Shown here: positions 1 through 6,988 of the stretch, piece by piece
Numbering within the stretch: position 1 is the stretch's first letter
Layout: each line of letters starts with the position of its first letter
Source: an uncultured bacterium
GTDB lineage: Bacteria; Acidobacteriota; Thermoanaerobaculia; Multivoradales; JAHEKO01
Assembly: GCA_905479655.1 (NCBI GenBank)
Contig: CAJQNK010000275.1
Location: 1 to 33,037, forward strand
Length of the DNA stretch: 33,037 nucleotides
Direction of reading: 5' to 3'
Notes under the pieces: generated by a model
What the model saw: the letters and a program-made list of their open reading frames with translations, nothing else
Databases searched by the model: none
Told to the model about the DNA's origin: nothing
Position numbers and translations under genes: made by a program

Positions 1-420
1 CATGAACAGGTTGAGGTAGGCGAAGTACCGCTGGTAGCCCTCCTCGTGGGCCATGTAGCCCACCGAGTAGACGTGGATCAGGAAGCCCACGAACGTCACC
101 ACGAACACCATCACGGCCGACAGCGCGTCGAGCTGGAAGGCCAGATCGATCGACAGGTCGGCGAAGCCGCCGTCGGCGAGTCGGCCGACTCCCATGGGCA
201 CCCAGCTCCAGACGAGCTGCTCCATCGCCTGACCGGCCGCTCGCTGGGAACTGCCGAGCCAGGAGCCGATCGCGCCGAGCGCGGCCAGGGCGGAGAGTGC
301 GGTCGAGCCGAGGGCGATCGTCGTGACGGTACGCCGACCGACCCGGTCGAAGAGCACGACGCCGTTCAGCAGGGCACCCAGGAACGGCAGCGCGGGGACG
401 AGCCAGAGCCAGTCGCTCAT
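1..420 (-). CDS. nuoL: NADH-quinone oxidoreductase subunit L (NuoL), N-terminal 140 residues, cut by window edge
   Basis: NuoL is one of the antiporter-like proton-pumping subunits of the complex I membrane arm. The ATG at 420-418 opens a frame that runs without a stop to base 1. The product starts MSDWLWLVPALPFLGALLNG, a hydrophobic helix typical of NuoL. Further in, it has the family's IDLAFQLDALSAVMVFVVTF segment followed by HVYSVGYMAHEEGYQRYFAYLNLF, which matches the conserved stretch after transmembrane helix 4. The gene starts 4 bases after the nuoK stop, so the two are probably cotranslated. About three quarters of the protein lies beyond the window, and nuoM and nuoN would be expected next. 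Identity is nearly certain. Confidence 0.97.
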   Translation of the reverse strand, partial: MSDWLWLVPALPFLGALLNGVVLFDRVGRRTVTTIALGSTALSALAALGAIGSWLGSSQRAAGQAMEQLVWSWVPMGVGRLADGGFADLSIDLAFQLDALSAVMVFVVTFVGFLIHVYSVGYMAHEEGYQRYFAYLNLFM

Positions 421-424
421 CGAC

Positions 425-733
425 TCATCCCCTGAGCTCCGACGGCACGTCGATCTCGGTCGTCCCGCGAAGCCGGTAGAGGGCGAGCAGGATCCCGAGG
501 CCCACGGCGGCCTCCCCGGCCGCCACGGTGATGGTGAACACCGCGAACACCTGCCCGGCGAGATCCGCGAGCTGGTGGGAGAAGGCGATGAGGTTGAGGT
601 TGACCGAGTTGAGCATCAACTCGATCGACATCAGCACGACGATCAGGTTGCGCCGGACAACCAGGCCGACCAGGCCGATGGCGAACAGGATGAAGCCGAG
701 CACCAGGTAGTGGTTGGTTGTGATCTCGAGCAT
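425..733 (-). CDS. nuoK: NADH-quinone oxidoreductase subunit K (NuoK)
   Basis: A 102-residue protein with three transmembrane helices, the usual NuoK (ND4L homologue) size. Helix 1 covers about residues 9-25. Helix 2 carries the signature LIVVLMSIELMLNSVNLNLI, with the buried glutamate of the proton path in MSIELMLN. Helix 3 contains FTITVAAGEAAVGLGILLAL with the second conserved glutamate. All key acidic residues are present. The gene lies between nuoJ (35-base gap) and nuoL (4-base gap) in the nuo operon, and the subunit is a structural part of the membrane arm. Confidence 0.97.
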   Translation of the reverse strand: MLEITTNHYLVLGFILFAIGLVGLVVRRNLIVVLMSIELMLNSVNLNLIAFSHQLADLAGQVFAVFTITVAAGEAAVGLGILLALYRLRGTTEIDVPSELRG

Positions 734-769
734 GACGCTCTCGCGACTCTCCGGGGGTCGGGCCCGGGG

Positions 770-1303
770 TCAGTCTCGCCTCCCCAGGACCACCGCTCCG
801 ATCATCGCCACCAGCAGGAAGATCGAGGCGATCTCGAACGGCAGGAGGTACTCCGTGTAGAGGACCCAGGCCACGGCCTTCGCGTTGCCCACGACCTCGC
901 CATCGAGCGAGACCAGCGCCGTCGAGTCGCCGGGCGCGGAGGCGGGCAAGCTCAGGAAGACCCAGCCGAAGAGCGCCACGAGGAGGACGCCGAGGACCAG
1001 GGCGATGGGGACCTGTTCGTTGAACAGACGGACCTCGCGCAGCCGGTGCAGGTTGACCAGCATGATGACGAACAGGAAGAGGACCATGATCCCGCCGCCG
1101 TACACGAACAACTGCACCATGCCCAGAAGCTCCGCATGGCGCATCAGGAACAGCGCCGCCACCGCCAGGAAGGTCACCAGCAGCGACAGGGCGCAGTACA
1201 TCGGGTTGCGCAGGGAGATCACGCCGACCGCGGAGACCACCGCGGCCAGGGCGAAGGCGTAGAACAGGATCGCCTCGCCGTGCTGGGTCAGCAGCTCGAT
1301 CAC
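770..1303 (-). CDS. nuoJ: NADH-quinone oxidoreductase subunit J (NuoJ)
   Basis: NuoJ (ND6 homologue) is a five-helix membrane-arm subunit. The product contains the expected SLRNPMYCALSLLVTFLAVAA, then LLGMVQLFVYGGGIMVLFLFVIMLVN, the family's hallmark pi-bulge helix, and a C-terminal helix LLPFEIASIFLLVAMIGAVV. The frame is also open upstream to an ATG at 1360, but that start would overlap nuoI by 38 bases and add a polar tail. The GTG at 1303 places the start just before the first helix (IELLTQHGEAILFYAFAL) and avoids the overlap, so it is preferred. The exact start is uncertain; the identity is not. Confidence 0.95.
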   Translation of the reverse strand: MIELLTQHGEAILFYAFALAAVVSAVGVISLRNPMYCALSLLVTFLAVAALFLMRHAELLGMVQLFVYGGGIMVLFLFVIMLVNLHRLREVRLFNEQVPIALVLGVLLVALFGWVFLSLPASAPGDSTALVSLDGEVVGNAKAVAWVLYTEYLLPFEIASIFLLVAMIGAVVLGRRD

Positions 1304-1322
1304 CGCACGGTCCCCGACCGGA

Positions 1323-1802
1323 TCACTCCACCTCCCGGTCCGTGTAATCGGGCCTGACACGCCACTCCTGCAGCTTGTCCATGTCGACGTAGAGGTTCGA
1401 CCAGCGATCGTAGCTCGCCAGCTCGTAGGTCTTCGAGGTCAGCCAGATCGACTTGGGCTCCGTGGGGCAGGCCTCCTCGCAGAGACCGCAGAACATGCAC
1501 CGCTGGACGTCGATGTCGAACCGGTCGAGCACCTTCTCCTTCTTGCCGGTGACCGGGTTCGGCTCCTGGTGCCAGTCGATGTAGACGATGTCGATCGGGC
1601 AGTCGCGGGCGCACAGCGTGCACTTGATGCACCTCTCCTCGTCGAGGCGGAACATGCCGCGGAAGCGATGGGCCGGCTCCATCCTCCGCTCGGGGTACTG
1701 GACCGTCACCTTCTTCTTGAACAGGTGCCGGGCAGTGATGCCCAGCCCCGCGAAGAGGTCCAGGAGCATGAACTTCTCGAACAAGCCACGGAGCGCCGTC
1801 AT
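1323..1802 (-). CDS. nuoI: NADH-quinone oxidoreductase subunit I (NuoI), two [4Fe-4S] ferredoxin
   Basis: A 159-residue peripheral-arm subunit that carries electrons from the upstream iron-sulfur chain to cluster N2. Two complete cysteine motifs are visible: CIKCTLCARDCP (Cys58, 61, 64, 68) and CMFCGLCEEACP (Cys102, 105, 108, 112), together binding clusters N6a and N6b. The N-terminal amphipathic stretch (about residues 5-33, GLFEKFMLLDLFAGLGITAR) is the part that anchors NuoI to the membrane arm. The gene lies 9 bases after nuoH. Length and motif spacing are typical and nothing is missing. Confidence 0.98.
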   Translation of the reverse strand: MTALRGLFEKFMLLDLFAGLGITARHLFKKKVTVQYPERRMEPAHRFRGMFRLDEERCIKCTLCARDCPIDIVYIDWHQEPNPVTGKKEKVLDRFDIDVQRCMFCGLCEEACPTEPKSIWLTSKTYELASYDRWSNLYVDMDKLQEWRVRPDYTDREVE

Positions 1803-1811
1803 GGGATCACC

Positions 1812-2894
1812 TCAGACCCACACCTTGACCAGGCCCGTGAGGAACAGGTTGACGAGGGCGAGCGGGATCATCCACTTCCATCCCAGGGCCATGAGCTGGT
1901 CGAACCGATACCGCGGGAAGGTACCACGGAACCAGATGTAGACGAACAGGAAGACGAAGAGCTTCAGGGAGAACCAGACCACGCCGCCGAGCCCCGCCGG
2001 GAGAAACGACAGGTCGAGGAACGACAGGGCCTCGACGCTGGGGAACGGCCGCAGCCAGCCCCCCAGGAAGAGGGTCACGGCCACCGAGGAGACCACGATC
2101 ATGTTCGCGTACTCGCCGAGAAAGAACAGGGCGAAACGGATGCCGGTGTACTCGGTGTGGAAACCTGCGACCAGCTCCGACTCGGCCTCCGGCAGGTCGA
2201 AGGGATTCCGGTTCGACTCCGCCACGCCGGCCACCAGGAAGACGAAGAAGGCGACGAACTGGGGAACGATGAACCACATCCCGAGATCGCGCTGCGCCTC
2301 CACGATGCCCACCAGGGACATCGTGCCGGCCAGGAGCAGAGGACCCACCAGGGCGAACCCCTGGGGCACCTCGTAGGAGATCATCTGTGCCGCCGAGCGC
2401 AGGCCGCCGAGGAGCGAGAACTTGCTGTTGGAGCCCCAGCCGCCGAGGATGATGCCGTAGACGGGCAGCGTCGCGAGGGCGAGCACCATCAGCAACGCGA
2501 CGTTGATGTCGGTGACGAACCAGGAGATCCCGCCCTCGGTCGCGGCCGGCGGGCCGAAGGGGATCACCGAGAAGATCACGAACGCGGGCGCCACGACCAG
2601 GCACGGGCCCAGGACAAAGGCCCAACGCACCGCCCGGCGGGGAACGACGTCTTCCTTCACCAGCAGCTTCATGACGTCGGCGATGGGCTGCAGGAGGCCC
2701 CACAACCCCACGCGGTTGGGTCCGACCCGCGCCTGCATGAAACCGAGGACCTTCCTCTCGGCCAGCACCAGGTACATGATGAGCGGCAGCACGCCGGCGA
2801 ACAGCACGATGGCGATCTTGATCAGGGGCACCAGAACGTAGTGGAACAGCGTCGGCCCCGTGGCCTCGAGCATCGCGGCGAGCAGGCCCGACAT
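1812..2894 (-). CDS. nuoH: NADH-quinone oxidoreductase subunit H (NuoH)
   Basis: A 360-residue, roughly eight-helix membrane subunit (ND1 homologue) that forms part of the quinone-binding cavity. Hallmarks include AERKVLGFMQARVGPNRVG near residues 38-56, the ADVMKLLVKEDVVP loop, and SNRNPFDLPEAESELVAGFHTEY with its conserved acidic residues. The ATG at 2894 overlaps the nuoD TGA in an ATGA arrangement, which suggests translational coupling. The frame remains open far upstream inside nuoD, but that part is a shadow frame. In many bacteria nuoE, nuoF and nuoG stand between nuoD and nuoH; here the two are directly joined. Confidence 0.98.
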   Translation of the reverse strand: MSGLLAAMLEATGPTLFHYVLVPLIKIAIVLFAGVLPLIMYLVLAERKVLGFMQARVGPNRVGLWGLLQPIADVMKLLVKEDVVPRRAVRWAFVLGPCLVVAPAFVIFSVIPFGPPAATEGGISWFVTDINVALLMVLALATLPVYGIILGGWGSNSKFSLLGGLRSAAQMISYEVPQGFALVGPLLLAGTMSLVGIVEAQRDLGMWFIVPQFVAFFVFLVAGVAESNRNPFDLPEAESELVAGFHTEYTGIRFALFFLGEYANMIVVSSVAVTLFLGGWLRPFPSVEALSFLDLSFLPAGLGGVVWFSLKLFVFLFVYIWFRGTFPRYRFDQLMALGWKWMIPLALVNLFLTGLVKVWV

Positions 2895-4033
2895 CAGCGG
2901 TCCACCTCGCCCAGGACGATGTCGGTGGTGCCGATGACCGCCACCAGGTCGGCCATCAGGGCGCCCTCGACCATGTCGGGGAGCGCCTGGAGGTTGATGA
3001 ACGACGGCGCGCGCACGTGGCAGCGGTAGGGCTCCGGCTTGCCCTGGCCGACGATGTAGAAACCGATCTCGCCCTTCGGCCCCTCGACCGAGTAGTAGGA
3101 CTCCCCCTCCTTCGGCGCCTTCATCACCCGGGGCCGCTTGGCCATCAGCGGTCCCTCGGGCAGCTTCTCCAGGCCCTGGAGGACGATCCGGTTCGCCTGG
3201 CGCATCTCCTCCATCCGCACCAGGTAGCGATCGTAGGTGTCGCCGTTGTGGCGCACGGGGACGTCGAACTCGACCTGGTCGTAGGCCGCGTAGGGCCGCG
3301 CCTTGCGCACGTCGTAGCCGATCCCGCTCCCCCGCAGCATCGGTCCGGTGACGCCGTAGTCCAGAGCGACCTCGGGATCGAGCACGCCGACGCCGATCGT
3401 CCGTCGCTTCCAGATCCGGTTCTCGGTCAGCAGGCCCTCGTACTCCTCGATGCGCTCCGGGAACTCCTCGCAGAACGCCCGGCACTTCTCGACCCAGCCC
3501 ACCGGCAGGTCGTAGGGCTGGCCGCCGGGGCGCATGCAGTTGAGCGTCAGACGTGCGCCGCAGTACTCCTCGAACAGGTCGAGGATCACCTCGCGCTCGC
3601 GGAAGGTGTAGAAGAACGGCGTCATCGCGCCGATGTCGATGGCGTGGGTCGCGAGCCACAGGAGGTGGCTGGAGATCCTCTGCAGCTCGCACAGGATCGT
3701 GCGGATCCAGTCCGCCCGTGGCGGCACCGTCAGACCCACGAGCTTCTCGACGGCTCCGACGTAGGCGAGGTTGTTCGTGGCGGCGGCCACGTAGTCCATG
3801 CGGTCGGTGTGGGGGACGTTCTGGAAGAACGGGTGCAGCTCGAACAGCTTCTCGGTGCCGCGGTGGAGATAGCCGATGATCGGGTAGCAGCCCACGATGC
3901 GCTCGCCGTCGATCTTCAGCTTGAGTCGCAGGACACCGTGCGTCGCGGGATGCTGCGGCCCGAAGTTGAGCTCCATCTCCTCGACATCGAAGAGGTGATC
4001 GCCGGGCTGCCGGCTGTCGGTGGCGTCGGTCAT
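2894..4033 (-). CDS. nuoD: NADH-quinone oxidoreductase subunit D (NuoD, 49-kDa subunit homologue)
   Basis: A 379-residue quinone-site subunit descended from the large subunit of [NiFe] hydrogenases. It begins with the conserved LNFGPQHPATHGVLRL (residues 22-37), whose histidine lies at the quinone site, followed by IIGYLHRGTEKL (52-63). The C-terminus has SFINLQALPDMVEGALMADLVAVIGTTDIVLGEVDR, the expected family end. Arg58 in HRGTEK corresponds to the residue symmetrically dimethylated by NDUFAF7 in the mitochondrial 49-kDa subunit; a MidA/NDUFAF7 homologue is encoded just upstream of this operon. NuoC and NuoD are separate here, not fused as in E. coli. The stop overlaps the nuoH start. Confidence 0.98.
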   Translation of the reverse strand: MTDATDSRQPGDHLFDVEEMELNFGPQHPATHGVLRLKLKIDGERIVGCYPIIGYLHRGTEKLFELHPFFQNVPHTDRMDYVAAATNNLAYVGAVEKLVGLTVPPRADWIRTILCELQRISSHLLWLATHAIDIGAMTPFFYTFREREVILDLFEEYCGARLTLNCMRPGGQPYDLPVGWVEKCRAFCEEFPERIEEYEGLLTENRIWKRRTIGVGVLDPEVALDYGVTGPMLRGSGIGYDVRKARPYAAYDQVEFDVPVRHNGDTYDRYLVRMEEMRQANRIVLQGLEKLPEGPLMAKRPRVMKAPKEGESYYSVEGPKGEIGFYIVGQGKPEPYRCHVRAPSFINLQALPDMVEGALMADLVAVIGTTDIVLGEVDR

Positions 4034-4043
4034 GGCTCTCGAG

Positions 4044-4877
4044 CTACTCGTCCGTCGTCGGCGGCGGCTGGGGCTTCCAGCCCGTCCCGGTGCCGGCGAC
4101 GGGTCCCGCCTCGTCCTCGTAGTACTCGGGATAGATCGCGCTTCCGGTGTCGATACCCTCGACCGGGAAGTCCTTACGCAGGGGGTGGCCCTCGAACCCC
4201 TCCCACATCAGGATGCGTGTCATGTCGGGGTGCTCGGCGAAGCGCACGCCGAACATGTCCCACACCTCCCGCTCGGGCCAGTCGGCGCCACGCCACACGG
4301 AGACGACGGAGGGCACCTCCTCGTCCTCCCCGACCTCCACCTTGAAGCGCACGCGCCGGTCGGTCTGGATGTCGTAGACGTGGTAGACGACCTCGAAGCG
4401 GGGGTCGCGATCCGGGTAGTCGACGCCGCAGACGTCCAGGATCAGCCGGAAGCCGTGGCGCTCCTTCAGCGACCTCGCGAGCTCGCGCACCGCGCCGCGC
4501 TCCACGCCCAGGGTGAGATCGCCGGCGTAGGTTCGGGCCGAGAGCAGCGCCTCGCCGAGCTCCTCCTTCAGCGCGCGGGCCAGGGGGTCGTCGGCATCCT
4601 CCCACTCGGGGGTCGCCGGGTCCCTCTCCCAGGCCGGCTTCGCGGCCTCCTCGCGGGCCTTGGCCTCGCGAGCCAGGCGGGCCTTCTCCGCGGCGGCCGC
4701 CTTGGCCTGGGCCACCGCCTCGGCCTTCGCCTTCGCGGCGGCCTCGGCCTGCGCCGCATCCTCCTGCGGGGCCTCCCCGCCAGCTTCCGCGCCGTCGTCT
4801 CCGCCGGGGCTCTTTGCCGCATCTTCCGACGGGGCGTCGCCCTTCGCGTCCGGACGCTCCGGATCGCGATCGCTCAA
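4044..4877 (-). CDS. nuoC: NADH-quinone oxidoreductase subunit C (NuoC) with long Ala/Lys/Glu-rich N-terminal extension
   Basis: The 30-kDa peripheral-arm subunit that packs against NuoD. The family domain occupies about residues 100-245, with the signature [11 protein letters not shown] (203-213) followed by [22 protein letters not shown]. Ahead of it lie about 100 extra residues: an acidic disordered part (1-40), then an almost pure Ala/Lys/Glu/Gln stretch (41-80) likely to form a charged helix. The start chosen is TTG at 4877: it overlaps the nuoB stop as TTGA, and GGGAGG stands 5 bases upstream. No ATG is available between there and the conserved domain that would keep the extension. A short proline-rich tail (PQPPPTTDE) ends the protein. 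Confidence 0.93.
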   Translation of the reverse strand: MSDRDPERPDAKGDAPSEDAAKSPGGDDGAEAGGEAPQEDAAQAEAAAKAKAEAVAQAKAAAAEKARLAREAKAREEAAKPAWERDPATPEWEDADDPLARALKEELGEALLSARTYAGDLTLGVERGAVRELARSLKERHGFRLILDVCGVDYPDRDPRFEVVYHVYDIQTDRRVRFKVEVGEDEEVPSVVSVWRGADWPEREVWDMFGVRFAEHPDMTRILMWEGFEGHPLRKDFPVEGIDTGSAIYPEYYEDEAGPVAGTGTGWKPQPPPTTDE

Positions 4878-5368
4878 GAGGGCCTCCCGCTCTCCAGAGC
4901 TCGCGTGTGCCGCGCGGCCCCGACCTCCATCCGGTCGATCTTGCGCTGCAGGTGCAGGAGACCCCAGAGGAGCGCTTCGGGACGGGGCGGACAGCCGGGG
5001 ATGTAGACGTCCACCGGGATCACCCGGTCGACGCCCTGGGTCACCGCGTAGGTCCGGTAGGGGCCGCCGCAGGTCGCACAAGCGCCCATGGCGATGGCCC
5101 ACTTGGGCTCCGGCATCTGGTCCCAGAGGCGCCGCACGATGGGCGCCATCTTCTCCGTGACCGTGCCGGCCACGATCATCAGATCGCTCTGCCGCGGGCT
5201 CGCCCGGAACACCTCCGCACCGAAACGAGACATGTCGTGACGAGGGTCGAGCACCGCCATCATCTCGATCGCGCAACAGGCGAGCCCGAACTGCATCGGC
5301 CAGAGCGCCGAGCGGCGCGCCCAGTTGAACACCTTGTCGTAGGTAGTCGTCAGGATCTGGTTGTCCAT
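4874..5368 (-). CDS. nuoB: NADH-quinone oxidoreductase subunit B (NuoB), cluster N2 subunit
   Basis: A 164-residue subunit that binds [4Fe-4S] cluster N2, the last electron carrier before quinone. The four expected ligands are visible: the adjacent pair Cys31-Cys32 in [11 protein letters not shown], Cys97 in GACATCGG and Cys126 in [13 protein letters not shown]. The spacings of 65 and 29 residues equal those in E. coli NuoB. The ATG at 5368 overlaps the nuoA stop as ATGA, and the stop overlaps the nuoC TTG start. The region upstream of 5368 that stays open in this frame is the shadow of nuoA. Confidence 0.98.
   Translation of the reverse strand: MDNQILTTTYDKVFNWARRSALWPMQFGLACCAIEMMAVLDPRHDMSRFGAEVFRASPRQSDLMIVAGTVTEKMAPIVRRLWDQMPEPKWAIAMGACATCGGPYRTYAVTQGVDRVIPVDVYIPGCPPRPEALLWGLLHLQRKIDRMEVGAARHTRALESGRPS
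4875..4888 (-). promoter_or_regulatory. Ribosome binding site and TTG start of nuoC
   Basis: GGGAGG at 4888-4883 is followed after 5 bases by TTG at 4877-4875, which overlaps the nuoB TGA (4876-4874). This spacing decides the nuoC start and makes the N-terminal extension part of the translated protein. Confidence 0.65.
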
Positions 5369-5724
5369 CAAGCCCACGACAGAGCCCCCCGGTTCCAGAC
5401 GTAGACGTACCCCACGACGAGGATCGTCAGGAAGACCATCATCTCGATGAACCCGAACAGGGCCAGCTGATCGAACATGACGGCCCAGGGAAACAGGAAG
5501 ACGGTCTCCACGTCGAAGATGACGAACAACACCGCGAGGAGGTAGTAGCGGATGGAGAACCGGTGGTCGTGGGCGAAGCTCTCCGGCTCGTTGCCGCACT
5601 CATAGGGCTCGCGGTCCGTCGCCCCGCTGCCGGCGTGCCGCAGAAGACGGGCCGCCAGCAGCGTGCCGGCGAGGAACAGCACCGCCACCACGCAGAAGAC
5701 GAGGATGGGAAGGTAGCCGAGCAC
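5368..5724 (-). CDS. nuoA: NADH-quinone oxidoreductase subunit A (NuoA)
   Basis: A three-helix membrane-arm subunit (ND3 homologue). It has the family loop [42 protein letters not shown] and ends in a conserved third helix, [13 protein letters not shown]. An ATG at 5781 would give 137 residues, but that ATG lies inside a TATGAT -10 box of a near-consensus promoter, so it would sit upstream of the transcript start. The in-frame GTG at 5724 ([17 protein letters not shown]) gives 118 residues, the usual NuoA length, beginning where relatives begin. Its ribosome binding site is weak (CCAGG). GTG is preferred; identity is certain, start is not. Confidence 0.93.
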   Translation of the reverse strand: MLGYLPILVFCVVAVLFLAGTLLAARLLRHAGSGATDREPYECGNEPESFAHDHRFSIRYYLLAVLFVIFDVETVFLFPWAVMFDQLALFGFIEMMVFLTILVVGYVYVWNRGALSWA

Positions 5725-5776
5725 CCTGGAGCAGATCGCGGGAAGAATCGGTAAGGCGTAGCTGCGAAACGCCAGA

Positions 5777-5804
5777 ATCATACCGGAGGGTCGGGGGGTG
5801 TCAA
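5777..5804 (-). promoter_or_regulatory. Sigma-70-type promoter of the nuo operon
   Basis: On the minus strand TTGACA (5804-5799) is followed by a 16-base spacer and TATGAT (5782-5777). That is a perfect -35 and a 5-of-6 -10, striking in such GC-rich DNA. The predicted transcript start is near 5770. The -35 box overlaps the TGA stop (5803-5801) of the upstream methyltransferase gene, so the nuo genes need not depend on read-through. Confidence 0.75.
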
Positions 5805-6874
5805 GGCAGGGAGCCGGCCGAACCGGGGGGCGACAGGAGCTCTGCGGCCAGAGCCTCCAGCCCGTCGAGGCCCCGGGCCTGGACCAGCACGCGAAGGGCA
5901 TCCCCCATGCCGGCGGGATCGAGCAGCGCTCGGGCCTCAGCCCGCTGCGACGCCGACGCCCCGGCCAGGTCGTCGAACAGGCCGCAGGCCAGGAGCCAAC
6001 GCGTCTGCCGGGTCCAGGCCAGAGTCTCGAGCCCGGCCTCCTCGCCGGCCTCCCGCACGGTCGTGAAGTCCACGTGCGCCGTCAGATCCTCGGCTCCGAG
6101 GTCGCGAAACGGATCGCGATGCACCCGGTGCCGGCGGTAGCAGGCGAGGGTCCCGTGACGCCGGACCCTCGAATCGAGGAGCCCCTGCCGCGAGAAGCCG
6201 TAGTCGAAGACCACCAGGAGCCCCCGGCGGAGGCTCGAGGCGAGCCGCGCGGCCAGGGGACGCCACCCCGGCGACAAGTCGGCGACCTGCCCCGGCTCGA
6301 GTCGCGAGCCACCGAGCAGGTGCTCCAGCTCCGGTCTGGAGAGGTCTCCCGGCCGCCACGCGAATCGCCCGTCGTCGTCGATCGCCACCCACAGCTCCCC
6401 CGGCGGTCCGTCGGCCCGGCCCACCAGTCGGTGCACCGGCAGCGCGTCGAACAGCTCGTAGGCGACGATCAGGCCCTCGACCCCCCGGGGACCCAGCTCC
6501 TCGGGCTCGGTGATCCTCCGCGCGGGAGAGACCAGCGGGCGCTCGACCCGGTCCCATCCGAGGAGCTCCCGCTCGTCTCCGCCGGGCGCCGCCGCCACGC
6601 CGGCGAGCAGCGAGCCGTCACCGCAGCCGGCGTCCAGCAGCGCCGCCCGCACCCCCAGGGCGCCGTCGAGCCGACTCAGCAGGCGCGCGAGGGCGCGGCC
6701 GAAGAGCGGCGACAGCGACGGACCCGTCACGTAGTCGCCCCCGGGCCCCATCGGGGGCTCGGGCCTTCGGTAGTAACCCCCGTCGCCGTAGAGCGCCTCC
6801 TCCATCACGGCCGCGAAGGTCATCGGCCCGCTCCGCCGAATCCTCTCCCGAATCCGTCTTTCGACCTCGTTCAT
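5801..6874 (-). CDS. midA: SAM-dependent methyltransferase, MidA/NDUFAF7 family
   Basis: A 357-residue class I methyltransferase. Family motifs in order: GDYVTGPSLSPLFG (46-59), the SAM-binding loop LLDAGCGDGSLLAG (79-92), YELFDALPVHR (139-149), and DYGFSR with HGTLACYRRHRVHRDPFRDLGAEDLTAHVDFT further on. In mitochondria the homologue NDUFAF7 dimethylates an arginine of the 49-kDa complex I subunit, and this gene lies directly upstream of the nuo operon in the same direction. Two residues differ from what I recall as usual: the SAM loop reads DAGCGDG where EIGPGRG is common, and YELFDALP replaces NEFFDALP. ATG 6874 is chosen; ATG 6886 (four residues longer) is equally possible. Function on NuoD is inference. 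Confidence 0.9.
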   Translation of the reverse strand: MNEVERRIRERIRRSGPMTFAAVMEEALYGDGGYYRRPEPPMGPGGDYVTGPSLSPLFGRALARLLSRLDGALGVRAALLDAGCGDGSLLAGVAAAPGGDERELLGWDRVERPLVSPARRITEPEELGPRGVEGLIVAYELFDALPVHRLVGRADGPPGELWVAIDDDGRFAWRPGDLSRPELEHLLGGSRLEPGQVADLSPGWRPLAARLASSLRRGLLVVFDYGFSRQGLLDSRVRRHGTLACYRRHRVHRDPFRDLGAEDLTAHVDFTTVREAGEEAGLETLAWTRQTRWLLACGLFDDLAGASASQRAEARALLDPAGMGDALRVLVQARGLDGLEALAAELLSPPGSAGSLP

Positions 6875-6890
6875 GCCGGAGGACATCCTA

Positions 6891-6933
6891 CGCCGCGGCC
6901 TGGAGCGAGCCCCGCCCGCTCCAGGCCGCGGCG
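6891..6933. repeat. Perfect 17-bp inverted repeat with 9-base loop in a divergent intergenic region
   Basis: CGCCGCGGCCTGGAGCG (6891-6907) is followed by a 9-base loop and its exact reverse complement (6917-6933). It sits between the divergent starts of midA (6874 or 6886) and rfaE1 (6989). A terminator makes little sense there; an operator for either gene, a 5-prime leader hairpin of the midA transcript, or a remnant of a repeat element are possible. The rest of the 114-base gap shows no convincing promoter. Confidence 0.8.
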
Positions 6934-6988
6934 ACCGACGACCCACCACCCTCCCGTGCTACGCTCCGACCGACCCCCTCCTCCTCCC

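Noticed and set aside
46..3029. Long plus-strand open frames opposite nuoL to nuoD, rich in His, Glu, Gln and Arg
   Set aside because: They are antisense shadows of high-GC coding DNA; the opposite strand encodes unmistakable complex I subunits.
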